Source: Roseiarcus sp963737365 (lineage in GTDB: Bacteria > Pseudomonadota > Alphaproteobacteria > Rhizobiales > Beijerinckiaceae). Taken from it: DNA of 64,000 nt. The position numbers were made by a program, and so were the translations under genes. Below are positions 41,278 to 51,336 of the stretch, one piece after another. The stretch covers positions 992,001 through 1,056,000 of the forward strand of contig CAVTSD010000001.1 in the NCBI GenBank assembly GCA_963737365.1, given 5' to 3'. Positions within the stretch are counted from its first letter, which is position 1. Each line of letters begins with the position of its first letter. Below the pieces are notes generated by a model. That model did no database searches. It worked only from the letters and a program-made list of their open reading frames with translations, and had not been told where the DNA came from.

Positions 41278-44182
41278 GAGCCTCAACGATGCGCCGCGGC
41301 TTTCCGCGCCGGCTGAAGCGCGCCGCCGGCTCGCGGAGCTTTTGGAGATTTCGCCGGCGAAGCTTAAGTCCGAACTTGAGCACGGCCGCACGCGCGATGT
41401 CTTGTTGGGTCTTGCCGATCATTCGCCTTATCTCTGGACGCTGATACGGGAAGACCCAGGCCGCCTTGTGCGGCTGCTCAAAAGCCCGCCCGGCGAATCG
41501 CTCGACGCGCTCGTTCAAGCGCTCATCTCGCGTCGCGACGAGCACGAGGCCGAGCTTATGCAGGCGCTGCGCCGCGCCAAGCGCAAATCGGCGCTTCTGA
41601 TCGCGTTGGCGGACGTCGGCGGGGTCTGGGACGTCGTTGCGGCCACCGAGGCGCTGACCCGTTTCGCCGACGCCGCCGTTCGCGCCGCGCTCGCGTTCTT
41701 GCTGCGCAAGCAGGCGCGCGCGGGACTTCTGGCGCTCGACGCGGATGCGGCGGATATCGAGAGCGGCTCCGGCCTCGTCGTGCTGGCTCTCGGCAAGCAC
41801 GGCGCGCGCGAACTTAATTATTCGAGCGACATCGATCTCATTGTCCTCTTCGACCCCGCCGCGCCCTCAATTCCTGAAGGCAGCGAGCCCGGACCCTTAT
41901 TCGTGCGATTGACTAAGGCGCTGGCGCGCCTGCTTCAGGAGCGCACCGGCGACGGTTATGTGCTGAGGGTCGATCTGCGGCTGAGGCCCGATCCGGCTTC
42001 AACTCCAGTCGCGCTATCGACGGCAAGCGCCTATCAATATTACGAGACGGTGGGCCAGAACTGGGAGCGCGCGGCGCTCATTAAAGCCCGTCCGGCGGCG
42101 GGCGATCTCAAGCTTGGCGAGCGTTTCCTCGTCGACCTCGCGCCGTTCATCTGGCGCAAGTATTTCGATTATGCGGCGATCGCCGACATCCACGCGATGA
42201 AGCGCCAGATCCACGCCTTGCGCGGACACGAGCACGTCGTCGTGCCGGGACACGATGTCAAACTTGGGCGCGGCGGCATCCGCGAGATCGAGTTTTTCGT
42301 CCAGACCCAGCAGCTTATTTTCGGCGGACGGCGTCCCCAGATGCGCGGATCGCGCACCCTCGACATGCTGCAGCGATTGTGCGCCGACAATTGGATCAGC
42401 GCAGACGCGGTCGATGACCTGAGCCTGGCTTATGCGTTTCTCCGCCGAGTCGAACACCGGCTGCAGATGGTCGCCGACGAGCAGACGCAACGCCTTCCCT
42501 TCGAGCGCGAGGCGCTGACGCGCTTCGCCAAGTTCTGCGGTTATGCGCGGCTCGATGGCTTTGTCGCCGATCTCACCCATCACCTGACACAGGTCGAGCG
42601 CCACTATGCGCGGCTGTTCGAGGACGCGCCGGAGCTCAGCGTCGCCTCCGGCGATCTTGTTTTTACCGGCGTCACCGACGATCCGGCGACGCTCGCTACT
42701 CTGCAGGCGCTTGGCTTCCAGCGTCCCGAAGCCGCAGCCGAGACCGTTCGAGGCTGGCACTTTGGCCGACGCGCCGCAGTCCGCAGCGCCCGCGCGCGGG
42801 AGGTGCTGACGGAATTGACCCCGGCGCTGCTTGAAGCCTTTGCCGGATCGGGCGACGCGGACGCCGCGCTTTCCGCCTTCGACGAGGCCCTGGCGCGTAT
42901 GCCCGCCTCGGTCGAGCTCTTGTCGATCCTGCGCTCAAACAGCGCTTTACGCGAATTGTTTGGCGACGTGCTCGGCAGCGCGCCGCGGCTCGCTCAGGTC
43001 ATCGCAAGCCGGCCGCATGTGCTCGACGCCGCGATCGATCCGACGCGCAGCCTCGACTTCGACAATAGTTTTGACGACGAGGCGATGGGCGCACGGGTCG
43101 AGACGTTCGTGTCCCAAGGGCAGAGCTACGAGGATGCTCTCAACCGGGCGCGTGACTTCGCCGCCGAGGAAACGTTTCATATCGGCCTTAATTTCTTGTC
43201 GGGGCGCCTTGACCCCGACCGTGCGGGCCGCGCCTATAGCGCGCTCGCGCAAGGGCTGATCGCGGCGCTGCTGAAGCGCGTGATCGAAGCCTTCGCCGCC
43301 GAGCATGGGCGCATCCGTGGCGGCCGGGTCGCGATTGTCGCGCTCGGCAAGCTCGGCTCGCGCGAAATGACCGCGGCCTCCGATCTCGATCTTCTGCTCA
43401 TCTACGACTTTCCGGCAGACGCCAGCGAGTCGGACGGTCGCAAGCGGCTTGGTCCCACGCTCTATTATGCGCGCCTGACGCAGCGGCTCATCTCGGCGCT
43501 GACCGCGCCGACCAAAGCGGGGCGCCTGTACGAAGTCGACATGCGCCTCAGGCCCTCCGGCCGCCAGGGTCCGCTTGCGACCCAGTTCGCGTCGTTCAAA
43601 CTCTACCAGCGGGACGAAGCGGAGACCTGGGAGCACATGGCGCTGACACGCGCGCGCTTTGTCGCTGGCGACGCGAGCCTCGGAGCCGAAGTCGCAAAGA
43701 CAGTGCGGCAGACGCTCACGCGCGAACGCGACGCTGCTAAGATCGCCAAGGAGACGCACGCCATGCGTCGGCTCATCGCCAAGGAAAAAGGCGACAGCGA
43801 CGTATGGGATCTGAAGCTCGCCGCGGGCGGGCTGATCGACATCGAGTTCATCGCCCAATACGCGCAATTGGCTTTCGCGCATGAGCATCCCGCCATCCTC
43901 GACATCTCGACCCGCAAGGTCGTGGAAGAGGCGGCCCGCGCGGGCCTGATCACGCCTGAACAGGCCGAGGTCCTCGTCGACGCGCATCGTCTGTACACGG
44001 ACGCAACGCAATTCATGCGCTTGTCGATTTCCGGTCCATTCGATCCTGGCAAGGCGACAGCCGGCGTCAAGCGCCGCATCGCCGCGGCGAATGGCTTTCC
44101 CGACTTCGAGGCGTTCGCGGCCGCGCTCGGCGATTCGCGCCGGCGCGTGCGGGCCGCGTTCGAGGCGATCGTCGGTGTTTAA
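41258..44182 (+). CDS. glnE: Bifunctional glutamine synthetase adenylyltransferase/deadenylyltransferase
   Basis: A 974-residue enzyme that attaches AMP to, and removes it from, glutamine synthetase in response to PII. Two nucleotidyltransferase domains are visible: the N-terminal one with GARELNYSSDIDLIVLFD and the C-terminal one with GSREMTAASDLDLLLIYD, each with the paired Asp metal site. Helical regions lie between and after them (AETWEHMALTRARFVAGD, KLAAGGLIDIEFIAQYAQLA). The length is normal. The start lies inside the end of the histidine kinase gene. It sets nitrogen assimilation at the level of glutamine synthetase. Confidence 0.96.
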   Translation: MTVTLAESLNDAPRLSAPAEARRRLAELLEISPAKLKSELEHGRTRDVLLGLADHSPYLWTLIREDPGRLVRLLKSPPGESLDALVQALISRRDEHEAELMQALRRAKRKSALLIALADVGGVWDVVAATEALTRFADAAVRAALAFLLRKQARAGLLALDADAADIESGSGLVVLALGKHGARELNYSSDIDLIVLFDPAAPSIPEGSEPGPLFVRLTKALARLLQERTGDGYVLRVDLRLRPDPASTPVALSTASAYQYYETVGQNWERAALIKARPAAGDLKLGERFLVDLAPFIWRKYFDYAAIADIHAMKRQIHALRGHEHVVVPGHDVKLGRGGIREIEFFVQTQQLIFGGRRPQMRGSRTLDMLQRLCADNWISADAVDDLSLAYAFLRRVEHRLQMVADEQTQRLPFEREALTRFAKFCGYARLDGFVADLTHHLTQVERHYARLFEDAPELSVASGDLVFTGVTDDPATLATLQALGFQRPEAAAETVRGWHFGRRAAVRSARAREVLTELTPALLEAFAGSGDADAALSAFDEALARMPASVELLSILRSNSALRELFGDVLGSAPRLAQVIASRPHVLDAAIDPTRSLDFDNSFDDEAMGARVETFVSQGQSYEDALNRARDFAAEETFHIGLNFLSGRLDPDRAGRAYSALAQGLIAALLKRVIEAFAAEHGRIRGGRVAIVALGKLGSREMTAASDLDLLLIYDFPADASESDGRKRLGPTLYYARLTQRLISALTAPTKAGRLYEVDMRLRPSGRQGPLATQFASFKLYQRDEAETWEHMALTRARFVAGDASLGAEVAKTVRQTLTRERDAAKIAKETHAMRRLIAKEKGDSDVWDLKLAAGGLIDIEFIAQYAQLAFAHEHPAILDISTRKVVEEAARAGLITPEQAEVLVDAHRLYTDATQFMRLSISGPFDPGKATAGVKRRIAAANGFPDFEAFAAALGDSRRRVRAAFEAIVGV

Positions 44183-44183
44183 G

Positions 44184-45632
44184 CTAAGACCGCCCCGGCG
44201 CTTGGCGCCATGACGCTTCGATCTCTTCCAGAGATCGGCCTCGTGTCTCGGGCACGGCCATAGCGACCCAGACGAGACCAATCACGCAGAATGCGGCGAA
44301 GAGCCAGAACGTGTACGCTTGTCCGATTGCTTTCACCAAAGACAAGAAGAATGCGCTGACGAGGAATGCCGCGCCCCAGTTGACCGCGGTCGCGACCGCC
44401 ACCGCCCGTCCACGGATCTCGTTGGGATAGATCTCGTTGATGACTGTCCAGGTGACCGGGCCGGCCGAGAACGCAAATGAGATGATGAAAACGACAAGGG
44501 CTGTGAGCGTGATCATGCCCGCCGAGCCTCCAACGCTCCCCTGCGTTCCCGATTGCCAAAACGCGAAGCCGACTACGGCGAGGCTGAGCGCCATGCCGAT
44601 CAGGCCAGCGATCAGGAGCGGGCGCCGGCCGAGGCCATCGATGAAGGCGATCGCGATGAAGGTCGACAGCACGTTGACCGCGCCGATCCCCCAAGTGGTG
44701 GCTTGGGCCTGCTCTGCGGGCGTCGCATAGCCCGCGGCGGCGAAGATGCTATTCGAGTAGTAAATGATGGCGTTGATGCCGGTGAGCTGCTGCAGGACCG
44801 CCAGGCCAAGCCCGATGATCAGCGGCGTTCGCCAGCGCGGTGCAAAGACCTCTCCCCAGGACGGCGCTTTGACCTCAGCGCGCAGCGACTTCGCGATCGC
44901 CGCAAGCCGCGCCTCGGAATCATGCTCCGCGCCGAGAGCGACGAGCGTTCGGAGAGCGTCCTCGCGGCGTCCAACCTTGGCGTACCAGCGCGGGGACTCG
45001 ACAGCGACCAGCACGGCGAGAGCGAGGAGGGCTCCGGGCACCGCGGCGACCCCTAGCATCGTGCGCCAACCCTCGGGACCGGCAAGCGCCTGGTTGACGA
45101 AATAGGCGACGAAAATGCCGACGGTGATCGCGAGCTGGTAACACGAGACGAACCGTCCACGCTGTGCGGTGGGGGCAAGTTCGGCTGCATAAAGCGGAGC
45201 GGCGACCGCGGCGACGCCAACGCCGAAGCCAGCCACGAGCCTGCCAAAGACAAGGATTGGCACGTCAGGGGCGAAGGCCTGCACGAGCGCGCCGATGACG
45301 AAAAGAGCCGCCGCGACGAGGAGCGTATGCCTTCGGCCAAAAAGATCGGCGGCGTAACCGCCGCCGAGCGACCCGAACAGAGCGCCCAGGGTGACCCAGC
45401 TGGTGACAATCTCAAGCGCCACGTGACCGACGTCGAACGCTTTCTCGATTCCGATGAGCGCGCCAGAGATGACCCCTTGGTCGTAGCCGAACAGGGCCCC
45501 CGCCAGCAGAATGACGGCAATGATGCTGGCGGCGCGGGCGAACGGAAGTTTGTCAGGAACGCCGCTCGTAGCTTCGCTCGGCGAAGCGCCGTCGGGTCCG
45601 CTTCTTGCGACCCGCCGCTCTCTATCAGCCAT
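44184..45632 (-). CDS. Sugar porter family MFS transporter
   Basis: A 482-residue inner-membrane symporter with twelve predicted helices. Family signatures include LLAGALFGYDQGVISGALIG, ADLFGRRHTLLVAAALFVIG, the QQLTGINAIIYYSNSIF motif of helix 7, and VPETRGRSLEEIEASW at the C-terminus. It would import a hexose or pentose with protons, as XylE and GalP do. It lies 51 bases downstream of an OprB-like porin on the same strand, making an outer- plus inner-membrane sugar uptake pair. It converges with glnE, with only a one-base gap. Confidence 0.93.
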   Translation of the reverse strand: MADRERRVARSGPDGASPSEATSGVPDKLPFARAASIIAVILLAGALFGYDQGVISGALIGIEKAFDVGHVALEIVTSWVTLGALFGSLGGGYAADLFGRRHTLLVAAALFVIGALVQAFAPDVPILVFGRLVAGFGVGVAAVAAPLYAAELAPTAQRGRFVSCYQLAITVGIFVAYFVNQALAGPEGWRTMLGVAAVPGALLALAVLVAVESPRWYAKVGRREDALRTLVALGAEHDSEARLAAIAKSLRAEVKAPSWGEVFAPRWRTPLIIGLGLAVLQQLTGINAIIYYSNSIFAAAGYATPAEQAQATTWGIGAVNVLSTFIAIAFIDGLGRRPLLIAGLIGMALSLAVVGFAFWQSGTQGSVGGSAGMITLTALVVFIISFAFSAGPVTWTVINEIYPNEIRGRAVAVATAVNWGAAFLVSAFFLSLVKAIGQAYTFWLFAAFCVIGLVWVAMAVPETRGRSLEEIEASWRQAPGRS

Positions 45633-45683
45633 GCGCCCGTCCTCCCGCTGTCGCCGTCGCCGCGAGGGCTGGCGGATAAAACT

Positions 45684-47134
45684 CTAAAAGAAATCGACCG
45701 TCGTTCTCACACCCAACACAAACGCGTTGCGATTGTTTGGGGCTGAATATCCACCCGGGCAGATCACGTACTGCGCGTCGAGTTTCAAGTTGAGCCAGGG
45801 CGCCGTCTGCCACCCATACCAGGCTTCCGTTACGTATTCGTTGTTCTGCACATAACCGGGGCCGACGCCCAAGGAGTTGGCCAGGGTCTGCCCGCTGGCG
45901 ATATTCGAATTGACATGTGTTGTGCCGACCGCGATCCCATAGCCATCCCTCGGCCTCCAGGGCCCCAGGCCGTATTGCACGATGCCTGCGAAGATCTGGT
46001 AGTCGGTGGTCGACGTGCGGCGATCCGCGTAGGAAGCGAGGAAAAAGACGTTTAGCCCGTTGTTCTTCTTGTCCGGGTTGTCGGGCGCAAGGGCGAGTTG
46101 CTGCTGCAACACGGTGGAGAATCCGTAGCGTCCGCGACCGGGAATCCCAGGCAGCCCTGACACGAGGATCGGCTCCCCGTTGATGCTGGTCGCGACATTT
46201 GCGTCGTCGTCGCTGCTCCACCAGCCGCCGATCTGGTAACTCCCCGCGAGGCCATTGAATTTCGGCGTCCATGCGACTTCGGCGGGGAAGATCGCGCCTT
46301 TGGACTCGCCGGGGAAGGCCGGCAACGACGCGGGATTGGGCGTCGTATCAAGGTAGGCGGTGTTTGAATCGAAAACGCCGGCTTTCACGTATCCTTCGGA
46401 GCCAAAATTCACCTTGGCCACGGCGGCCCACTGGCTCACCGGCCAATTGTAGATGTAGTCGCCGACGAGGTTGCCGGCCTGGCCCGGGCAGAAGGTCAGA
46501 TTGATGAAATCGCAAGGGTAGGAAAAAAACTCGTCGCCGAACGCGAGCCGGCCCGCCGTGGTTTCGATGTAGTCGCCGAACCATTTTTGATCCCAGGCGA
46601 ATTGCTCCAGGCGCAGGATGTTGCCCCGCCCGTAGACCTCGTTGACCAATTGCAGCGCCGGGATGCCAGCGTCGGTGGCGGCGTCCCGGCCCCAACGGTC
46701 GACGAGCGTCACCAGAAAGCGCGCGCCCTGGAGGCCGAGGCTTTTTTGCAAGTCGAATTCGGCCTGCAAAGCGACTTGACCGGCTTCCTGAGCGATGCGG
46801 CGCTCGCCGCCGGAGAGATTCATCACCGCTTCGTCGACAGCGGTCAGCGAGACCTTGATGCCGAGATCGTCCAGCTTCGAGCGGATGTTCGGCCACTCGC
46901 CGAGAAGATGCGGCGTGGTCGCGAAATAATCGGACGGCAGCGCCGGCAAGAGGAAAGGCGCGGGACCGCCGCTCGCGACGCCTGAAGTCGGCACAACAGG
47001 CGCAGCCGGAGCTTGCGTTGCCGCAGGCGCTTCCGGGGAAAGCGCCTGCGCGCCTGCGGGCGTTGTTCGGCGGCGAACGCCGCCGACCAGGCAACAAAGC
47101 GATTGCGATGGAGCCCAGCCCCCCGGACCAGCAT
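45684..47134 (-). CDS. Carbohydrate-selective porin (OprB family), N-terminal signal region disrupted
   Basis: About 450 residues of an outer-membrane beta-barrel. The mature protein reads cleanly from PAATQAPAAPVVPTSG through LLGEWPNIRSKLDDLGIKVS, LQLVNEVYGRGNILRLEQFA and AEVAWTPKFNGLAGSYQIGG to the C-terminal NAFVLGVRTTVDFF, ending in Phe as porins do. The signal peptide is split among frames: an ATG at 47134, SIAIALL in a second frame, VAWSAAFAAEQRPQA in a third. No start codon suits the main frame, so two small indels probably damage the start. Related proteins take up glucose and other sugars. The MFS gene follows. Confidence 0.75.
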
Positions 47135-47339
47135 CGCGTTCCCCCGTGGATTTCAGGCGCGGACAAAGCGCCGCGCGCGTTCGATAGCACGGCGTTGCTT
47201 CCGGCGCTTGCTGACCGGCCTCTGAATTCACAGGAACCGTGTAACACGTCGCCTGGAATCTACGACATGGTCTCCGCGCGGAGCTTTGAGACCCTCTCCA
47301 TGACCGGCTATGTGATCGACAGTTCGGGAGTAGGCTTGA

Positions 47340-48651
47340 ATGACGACGACGATCGCAGCCACGGAAGCAAACGAAACGCGGAGCGCAGGGGTAGGCAAGA
47401 TCGCGCTCGCCAGCCTCGTCGGCACGACGATCGAGTTCTACGACTTCTACATCTTCGGCACTGCGGCGGCGCTTGTCTTCGGGCCGATGTTCTTTCCGAA
47501 ATCCGCCCCGGAAACGCAGACCCTCAACGCCTATCTGACCTTCGGTCTCGCTTTCCTCGCCCGCCCCGTGGGCTCGTTCCTGTTCGGCCATTTCGGCGAT
47601 CGCATCGGGCGGAAATCGACGCTTGTCGCCACCATGCTGACCATGGGGCTGGCGACGACGCTGATCGGCTTGCTGCCGTCCTATGCCAGCGCCGGCGTGT
47701 TCGCGCCGTGGGCGCTCGCCGCGTTGCGTTTCGTGCAAGGTGTTGGGCTCGGCGGCGAGTGGGGCGGCGCGGCGCTGATCGCGGTCGAGAACGCGCCCGA
47801 AGGCAAACGCGCCTGGTACGGGATGTTTCCGCAACTCGGTCCTCCAATCGGCTTCCTCATTGCGACCGGGCTCTTTCTTCGTCTTGCTCATTTCGTTCGG
47901 CGAGGCGGCGTTCGTCGATTGGGCGTGGCGCGTTCCGTTCCTTCTCAGCGCGCTTCTGGTGGCGATCGGACTTTATGTGCGCGTCTCGCTCGAGGAGACG
48001 CCGGCCTTCAGGGCTCTCGATCATGACAAACGCGCGGCCGTGCCGCTGAAGACGATCTTCCACGACCATTTGCCCGCGCTGATCCAAGGGTCGCTGTCGA
48101 TCGTCGTCTGTTATGCGCTGTTCTATATCGCGACTGTCTACACGCTGGGCTACGGCGTCCGAGCGCTTGGAATTCCGCGCGTGCATTTTCTCGGATTGCT
48201 ATGCGGCGCCGTTGTCTTCATGGCGCTCGCGACCCCGCTCTCCGCCGCGCTCGCGGACCGGTTTGGCCGGCGGCCGGTGCTGCTCGTTTCCGCAATGATC
48301 GCCATCGCCGTTGGACTGGCGATGCCCGCCCTCCTCTCGGGCGGCATGGTCGGCGTGTTCGGCTTTCTTGCGCTAGCGCTCGGCGCGATGGGGCTCACTT
48401 TCGCGCCGCTTGGCGCGCTTTTGCCCGAGCTGTTTCCGGTTCCCGTCCGCTATACGGGCGCGTCGAGCACATACAATCTCGGCGGCATACTCGGCGCCTC
48501 CTTCGCGCCGTCGCTGGCGCAAGTTCTGGAGGCGCACGGCGGCGTCGCCTGGGTCGGCTATTACATTGCGGTTGCAGGTGTGATCAGTTTTCTCGCGGTG
48601 TTCAGCATGCGCGAGACGCATTATCTCTCAAGCAAAAATGAATATGGTTGA
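47340..48651 (+). pseudogene. MHS-family (metabolite:H+ symporter) MFS transporter with a frameshift
   Basis: From ATG 47340 the protein starts as an MHS-family permease (KIALASLVGTTIEFYDFYIF, then GVGLGGEWGGAALIAVENAP and LGPPIGFLIATGLF). Near 47874-47877, in the CTCTTTCTTC stretch, one extra base shifts the frame; the rest of the transporter (VLLISFGEAAFVDWAWRVPF, LADRFGRRPVLLVS, TFAPLGALLPELFPVPVRYT) runs on in the next frame to 48651. A normal protein of about 436 residues is implied. Relatives carry dicarboxylates, shikimate or other organic acids. It is broken as written, by mutation or by an assembly error. Confidence 0.85.
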
Positions 48652-48657
48652 CCAGTC

Positions 48658-49743
48658 TTATCGCTTACTAAATTTGAATATCGTCTCCAGTTGTTTAAGG
48701 AAACTCGCGAAGTCTCTCAGTTCATAGAGTTCCAACTCAGTTATCCCATCTGGATCAAAGTGTGTTACATCATTTCTAATTTGTCGTATCCGGTCGAGTT
48801 TTTCACAGAAGATCTTTCTGTCAACAGCGACAGACAGCTGATCCCAACGATCGGGGTTTTGAAGAAGCCGAACATATTCGCCGAAGGTCATGTCGCTGAC
48901 GTCGTCGATTGGTCTGGCCTCTGTAACTGGATCGCGCGCAGAGGCAAGCTCGGCTTTTGAAAACCGATTTCCAATCATGTTTCTGATAAGATTTTCGATT
49001 TCACTGAGAAGTAAGAACGGCTCAGTAAGTTTCCTGAATTGTAGACTTAAATCGTTCGCCGTCAAAATACCAGAAATTCTATTATCTTTATTTCGTATTA
49101 GAACGTAGCCGCTGTCAACAATAATCGGAATTGCGTCAAAAATTGAATCATCGAAGCGAATTTCTTTGTGAGGTTCCATTAAGTCACTGGCAAAACTCAC
49201 ATTTGACTTGCCAAGAGACAGTTTAAGCCCGATAGATTTCCAAGTTATAATCCCTTTAACATCCCGTTCGTTTGTCATAACCGGTAGCTGAGAATTCTTT
49301 CTGAGAGTAATCGCGTGACCACCTCTGTAATTTTGGCGGAGGGACTCACGGAGGCTATTTCTTGCTTGGCAGCCTGGAGCCTGCTGACTCTATAGGTCGG
49401 GTCTTTACTTATCCATTTGGTTATATCATCTGAACCGACCGGTGACTCCTTGGCTTGCTCCCCCTCCACAGACGCGGTGGCACCATCGGTAGGCGATGCA
49501 TCAACTTTGGCGGCTAAAGCGAATTCTATTAGTCCGTCGATCCACGTCGCCTCAAACTCGGGGTTGGTTGCGAGAGAATGTTCAGCAAGTTCTAAGTTTA
49601 TTTGTTGTATGACCCAATAGCCGCGACGCATCGAGTTCAAACCAGGAAAGGAGCGTGCGAACGGTGATTGGAGGTACGGTGCGACCGTCCCGAAGGTTAT
49701 CTCTTATCGCTGAAAATTCTCTTGCTCGAGTTTCTTTGTCCAT
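48658..49743 (-). pseudogene. CBS domain-HEPN protein, two frameshifts, AT-rich
   Basis: From ATG 49743 the reading starts ETRAREFSAIRDNLRDGRTV and PPITVRTLLSWFELDA, shifts near 49632 to RRGYWVIQQINLELAEHSLA, then shifts near 49290 to NSQLPVMTNERDVKGIITW. The N-terminal third is unnamed; two CBS motifs follow (with SGYVLIRNKDNRISGILTAN), and the C-terminus is helical with RQIRNDVTHFDPDG, in which RNDVTH is an R-x4-H HEPN motif. About 360 residues are implied. CBS domains sense nucleotides and HEPN domains are often RNases, so a nucleotide-gated RNase is a reasonable idea. The composition is much richer in A and T than its neighbours, suggesting transfer. Confidence 0.75.
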
Positions 49744-49972
49744 ATTATTTACACTCTTAAATGACCCAAATGTGGGTTAGCGACGAGCGCCGTTGTGATA
49801 TCTAACGAACTTGCCCCCGCGATCCAAACCTGATACGCGGCCCTCCACGGAAAACGTGGGAGAACGCCCGGTCGCCAGCCGGACAATCGTTCGCACCACG
49901 AACTGCAAACCTGGCTTAAGCCTTCAGAGCGTCACGGCTCCAGGGCTTTAAGCCCGAGCATGGAGCAGCCTC

Positions 49973-50422
49973 ATGGCTAAGAAAATAACTGGCTACATCA
50001 AACTGCAAGTGCCGGCGGGCGCGGCCAATCCGTCGCCGCCGATCGGCCCCGCGCTTGGCCAGCGCGGCTTGAACATCATGGAATTCTGCAAGGCTTTCAA
50101 TGCGCGCACCGCGCAATTGGAAAAGGGCGCGCCAATTCCCGTCGTGATCACGGCCTACCAGGACCGTTCCTTCACCTTCGAGATGCGCCAGCCGCCAGTG
50201 ACGTTCTTCTTGAAGAAGGCTGCGAACCTCAAGATCGGCAAGAAGCCCGCCTCGGGCGCCAAGACCCCAGGCCGCGGTTTCGTCGGCAAGGTGACGAAGG
50301 AGCAGGTGCGGGAGATCGCCGAGAAGAAGATCGTCGATCTCAACTGCGACACGATCGAAGCGGCGATGAAGATGATTGAAGGTTCGGCCCGCTCGATGGG
50401 CTTGCAAGTGGTGGAGGGCTGA
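49973..50422 (+). CDS. rplK: 50S ribosomal protein L11
   Basis: A 149-residue protein that forms the ribosomal GTPase stalk base with 23S rRNA. It shows KITGYIKLQVPAGAANPSPP, GPALGQRGLNIMEFCKAFNA and VTFFLKKAANLKIGKKPASG. ATG 49973 matches the family start. The 229 bases upstream hold an untranslated leader with several GC-rich stems (around CACGGAAAACGTGGGAG and CGGTCGCCAGCCGG) that may be the L1 autoregulation site; I cannot define it exactly. The usual upstream partners secE and nusG are not adjacent; the AT-rich CBS-HEPN remnant lies there instead. Confidence 0.97.
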   Translation: MAKKITGYIKLQVPAGAANPSPPIGPALGQRGLNIMEFCKAFNARTAQLEKGAPIPVVITAYQDRSFTFEMRQPPVTFFLKKAANLKIGKKPASGAKTPGRGFVGKVTKEQVREIAEKKIVDLNCDTIEAAMKMIEGSARSMGLQVVEG

Positions 50423-50425
50423 GCG

Positions 50426-51139
50426 ATGGCGCATCACGGCAAGAGAGTTGTCAAGGCGCGCGAGACCGTTGAGCGGACCAAGCTCTACACGCTCGATGAC
50501 GCGGTCAAGCTCGTCAAAACGAACGCCACCGCCAAGTTCGACGAGACGGTCGAACTGTCGATCAATCTCGGCGTCGATCCCAAGCACGCCGACCAGATGG
50601 TGCGCGGCGTCGTCAACCTGCCGAACGGCACCGGGCGCACATTGCGCGTGGCGGTGTTCGCCCGCGGAGCCAAGGCTGAGGAAGCGCGCGCCGCGGGCGC
50701 TGATGTCGTTGGGGCCGAGGATCTGGTCGCTCAGGTGCAGGCGGGCGAAATCAACTTCGACCGCTGCATCTCCACGCCCGACATGATGCCGCTCGTCGGC
50801 CGTCTCGGCAAGGTGCTGGGTCCGCGCGGCCTCATGCCGAACCCGAAGGTCGGCACCGTGACGATGGACATCAAGACGGCCGTCGCGGCGTCAAAGGGCG
50901 GCTCAGTTGAGTTCCGCGCCGAAAAGGCCGGTATCGTTCAGGGCTCGGTCGGCAAAGCCTCGTTCGGCGAAGACAAAATCGCCGAGAATGTTCGCGCTTT
51001 CCTCGATGCGGTGAATAAAGCGAAGCCGCCGGGGGCCAAGGGCCATTACGTCCTGCGCGCCGCTGTGTCCTCGACGATGGGCCCCGCTGTCAGGCTCGAC
51101 CTTTCGACGCTGCAGACGACGCAGTCGGTCGGGACGTAG
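50426..51139 (+). CDS. rplA: 50S ribosomal protein L1
   Basis: A 237-residue protein of the L1 stalk that assists release of deacylated tRNA and represses its own operon. Blocks include KFDETVELSINLGVDPKHAD, VRGVVNLPNGTGRTLRVAVF and GKVLGPRGLMPNPKVGTVT. It starts three bases after the rplK stop. A strong terminator follows after 21 bases, so rplJ and rplL are not in this transcript, unlike in many bacteria. Confidence 0.97.
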   Translation: MAHHGKRVVKARETVERTKLYTLDDAVKLVKTNATAKFDETVELSINLGVDPKHADQMVRGVVNLPNGTGRTLRVAVFARGAKAEEARAAGADVVGAEDLVAQVQAGEINFDRCISTPDMMPLVGRLGKVLGPRGLMPNPKVGTVTMDIKTAVAASKGGSVEFRAEKAGIVQGSVGKASFGEDKIAENVRAFLDAVNKAKPPGAKGHYVLRAAVSSTMGPAVRLDLSTLQTTQSVGT

Positions 51140-51160
51140 CGTCACGCTATTCGTAAACGC

Positions 51161-51192
51161 AAGCGGGCCTTCGCGAGGAGGCCCGCTTTTTT
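51161..51192 (+). terminator. Intrinsic terminator of rplK-rplA
   Basis: AAGCGGGCCT pairs with AGGCCCGCTT across an 8-base loop, followed by a run of T, 21 bases after the rplA stop. This is a strong rho-independent terminator. Confidence 0.88.
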
Positions 51193-51336
51193 GTGCCGCG
51201 CCTCGGCGTGTCGCACATCTTGGATTGTACTTCCACGACGGGGTGGCGAGCGTCAGATATCAGGTGCTTACTTGGCGATGCCCTCGGTAATTCGCTCGAA
51301 GGTGGCCGGCGAGACGTGGAACAATCCGGTGTAGGG

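Noticed and set aside
42947..44281. 444-codon minus-strand frame inside glnE
   Set aside because: glnE is intact and conserved over its full length, so this frame is a shadow.
47135..47891. Upstream extension of the porin frame through the divergent transporter region
   Set aside because: The extension lies opposite the 5' half of the MHS transporter, has no signal peptide and is highly charged; it is only an accident of open frame.
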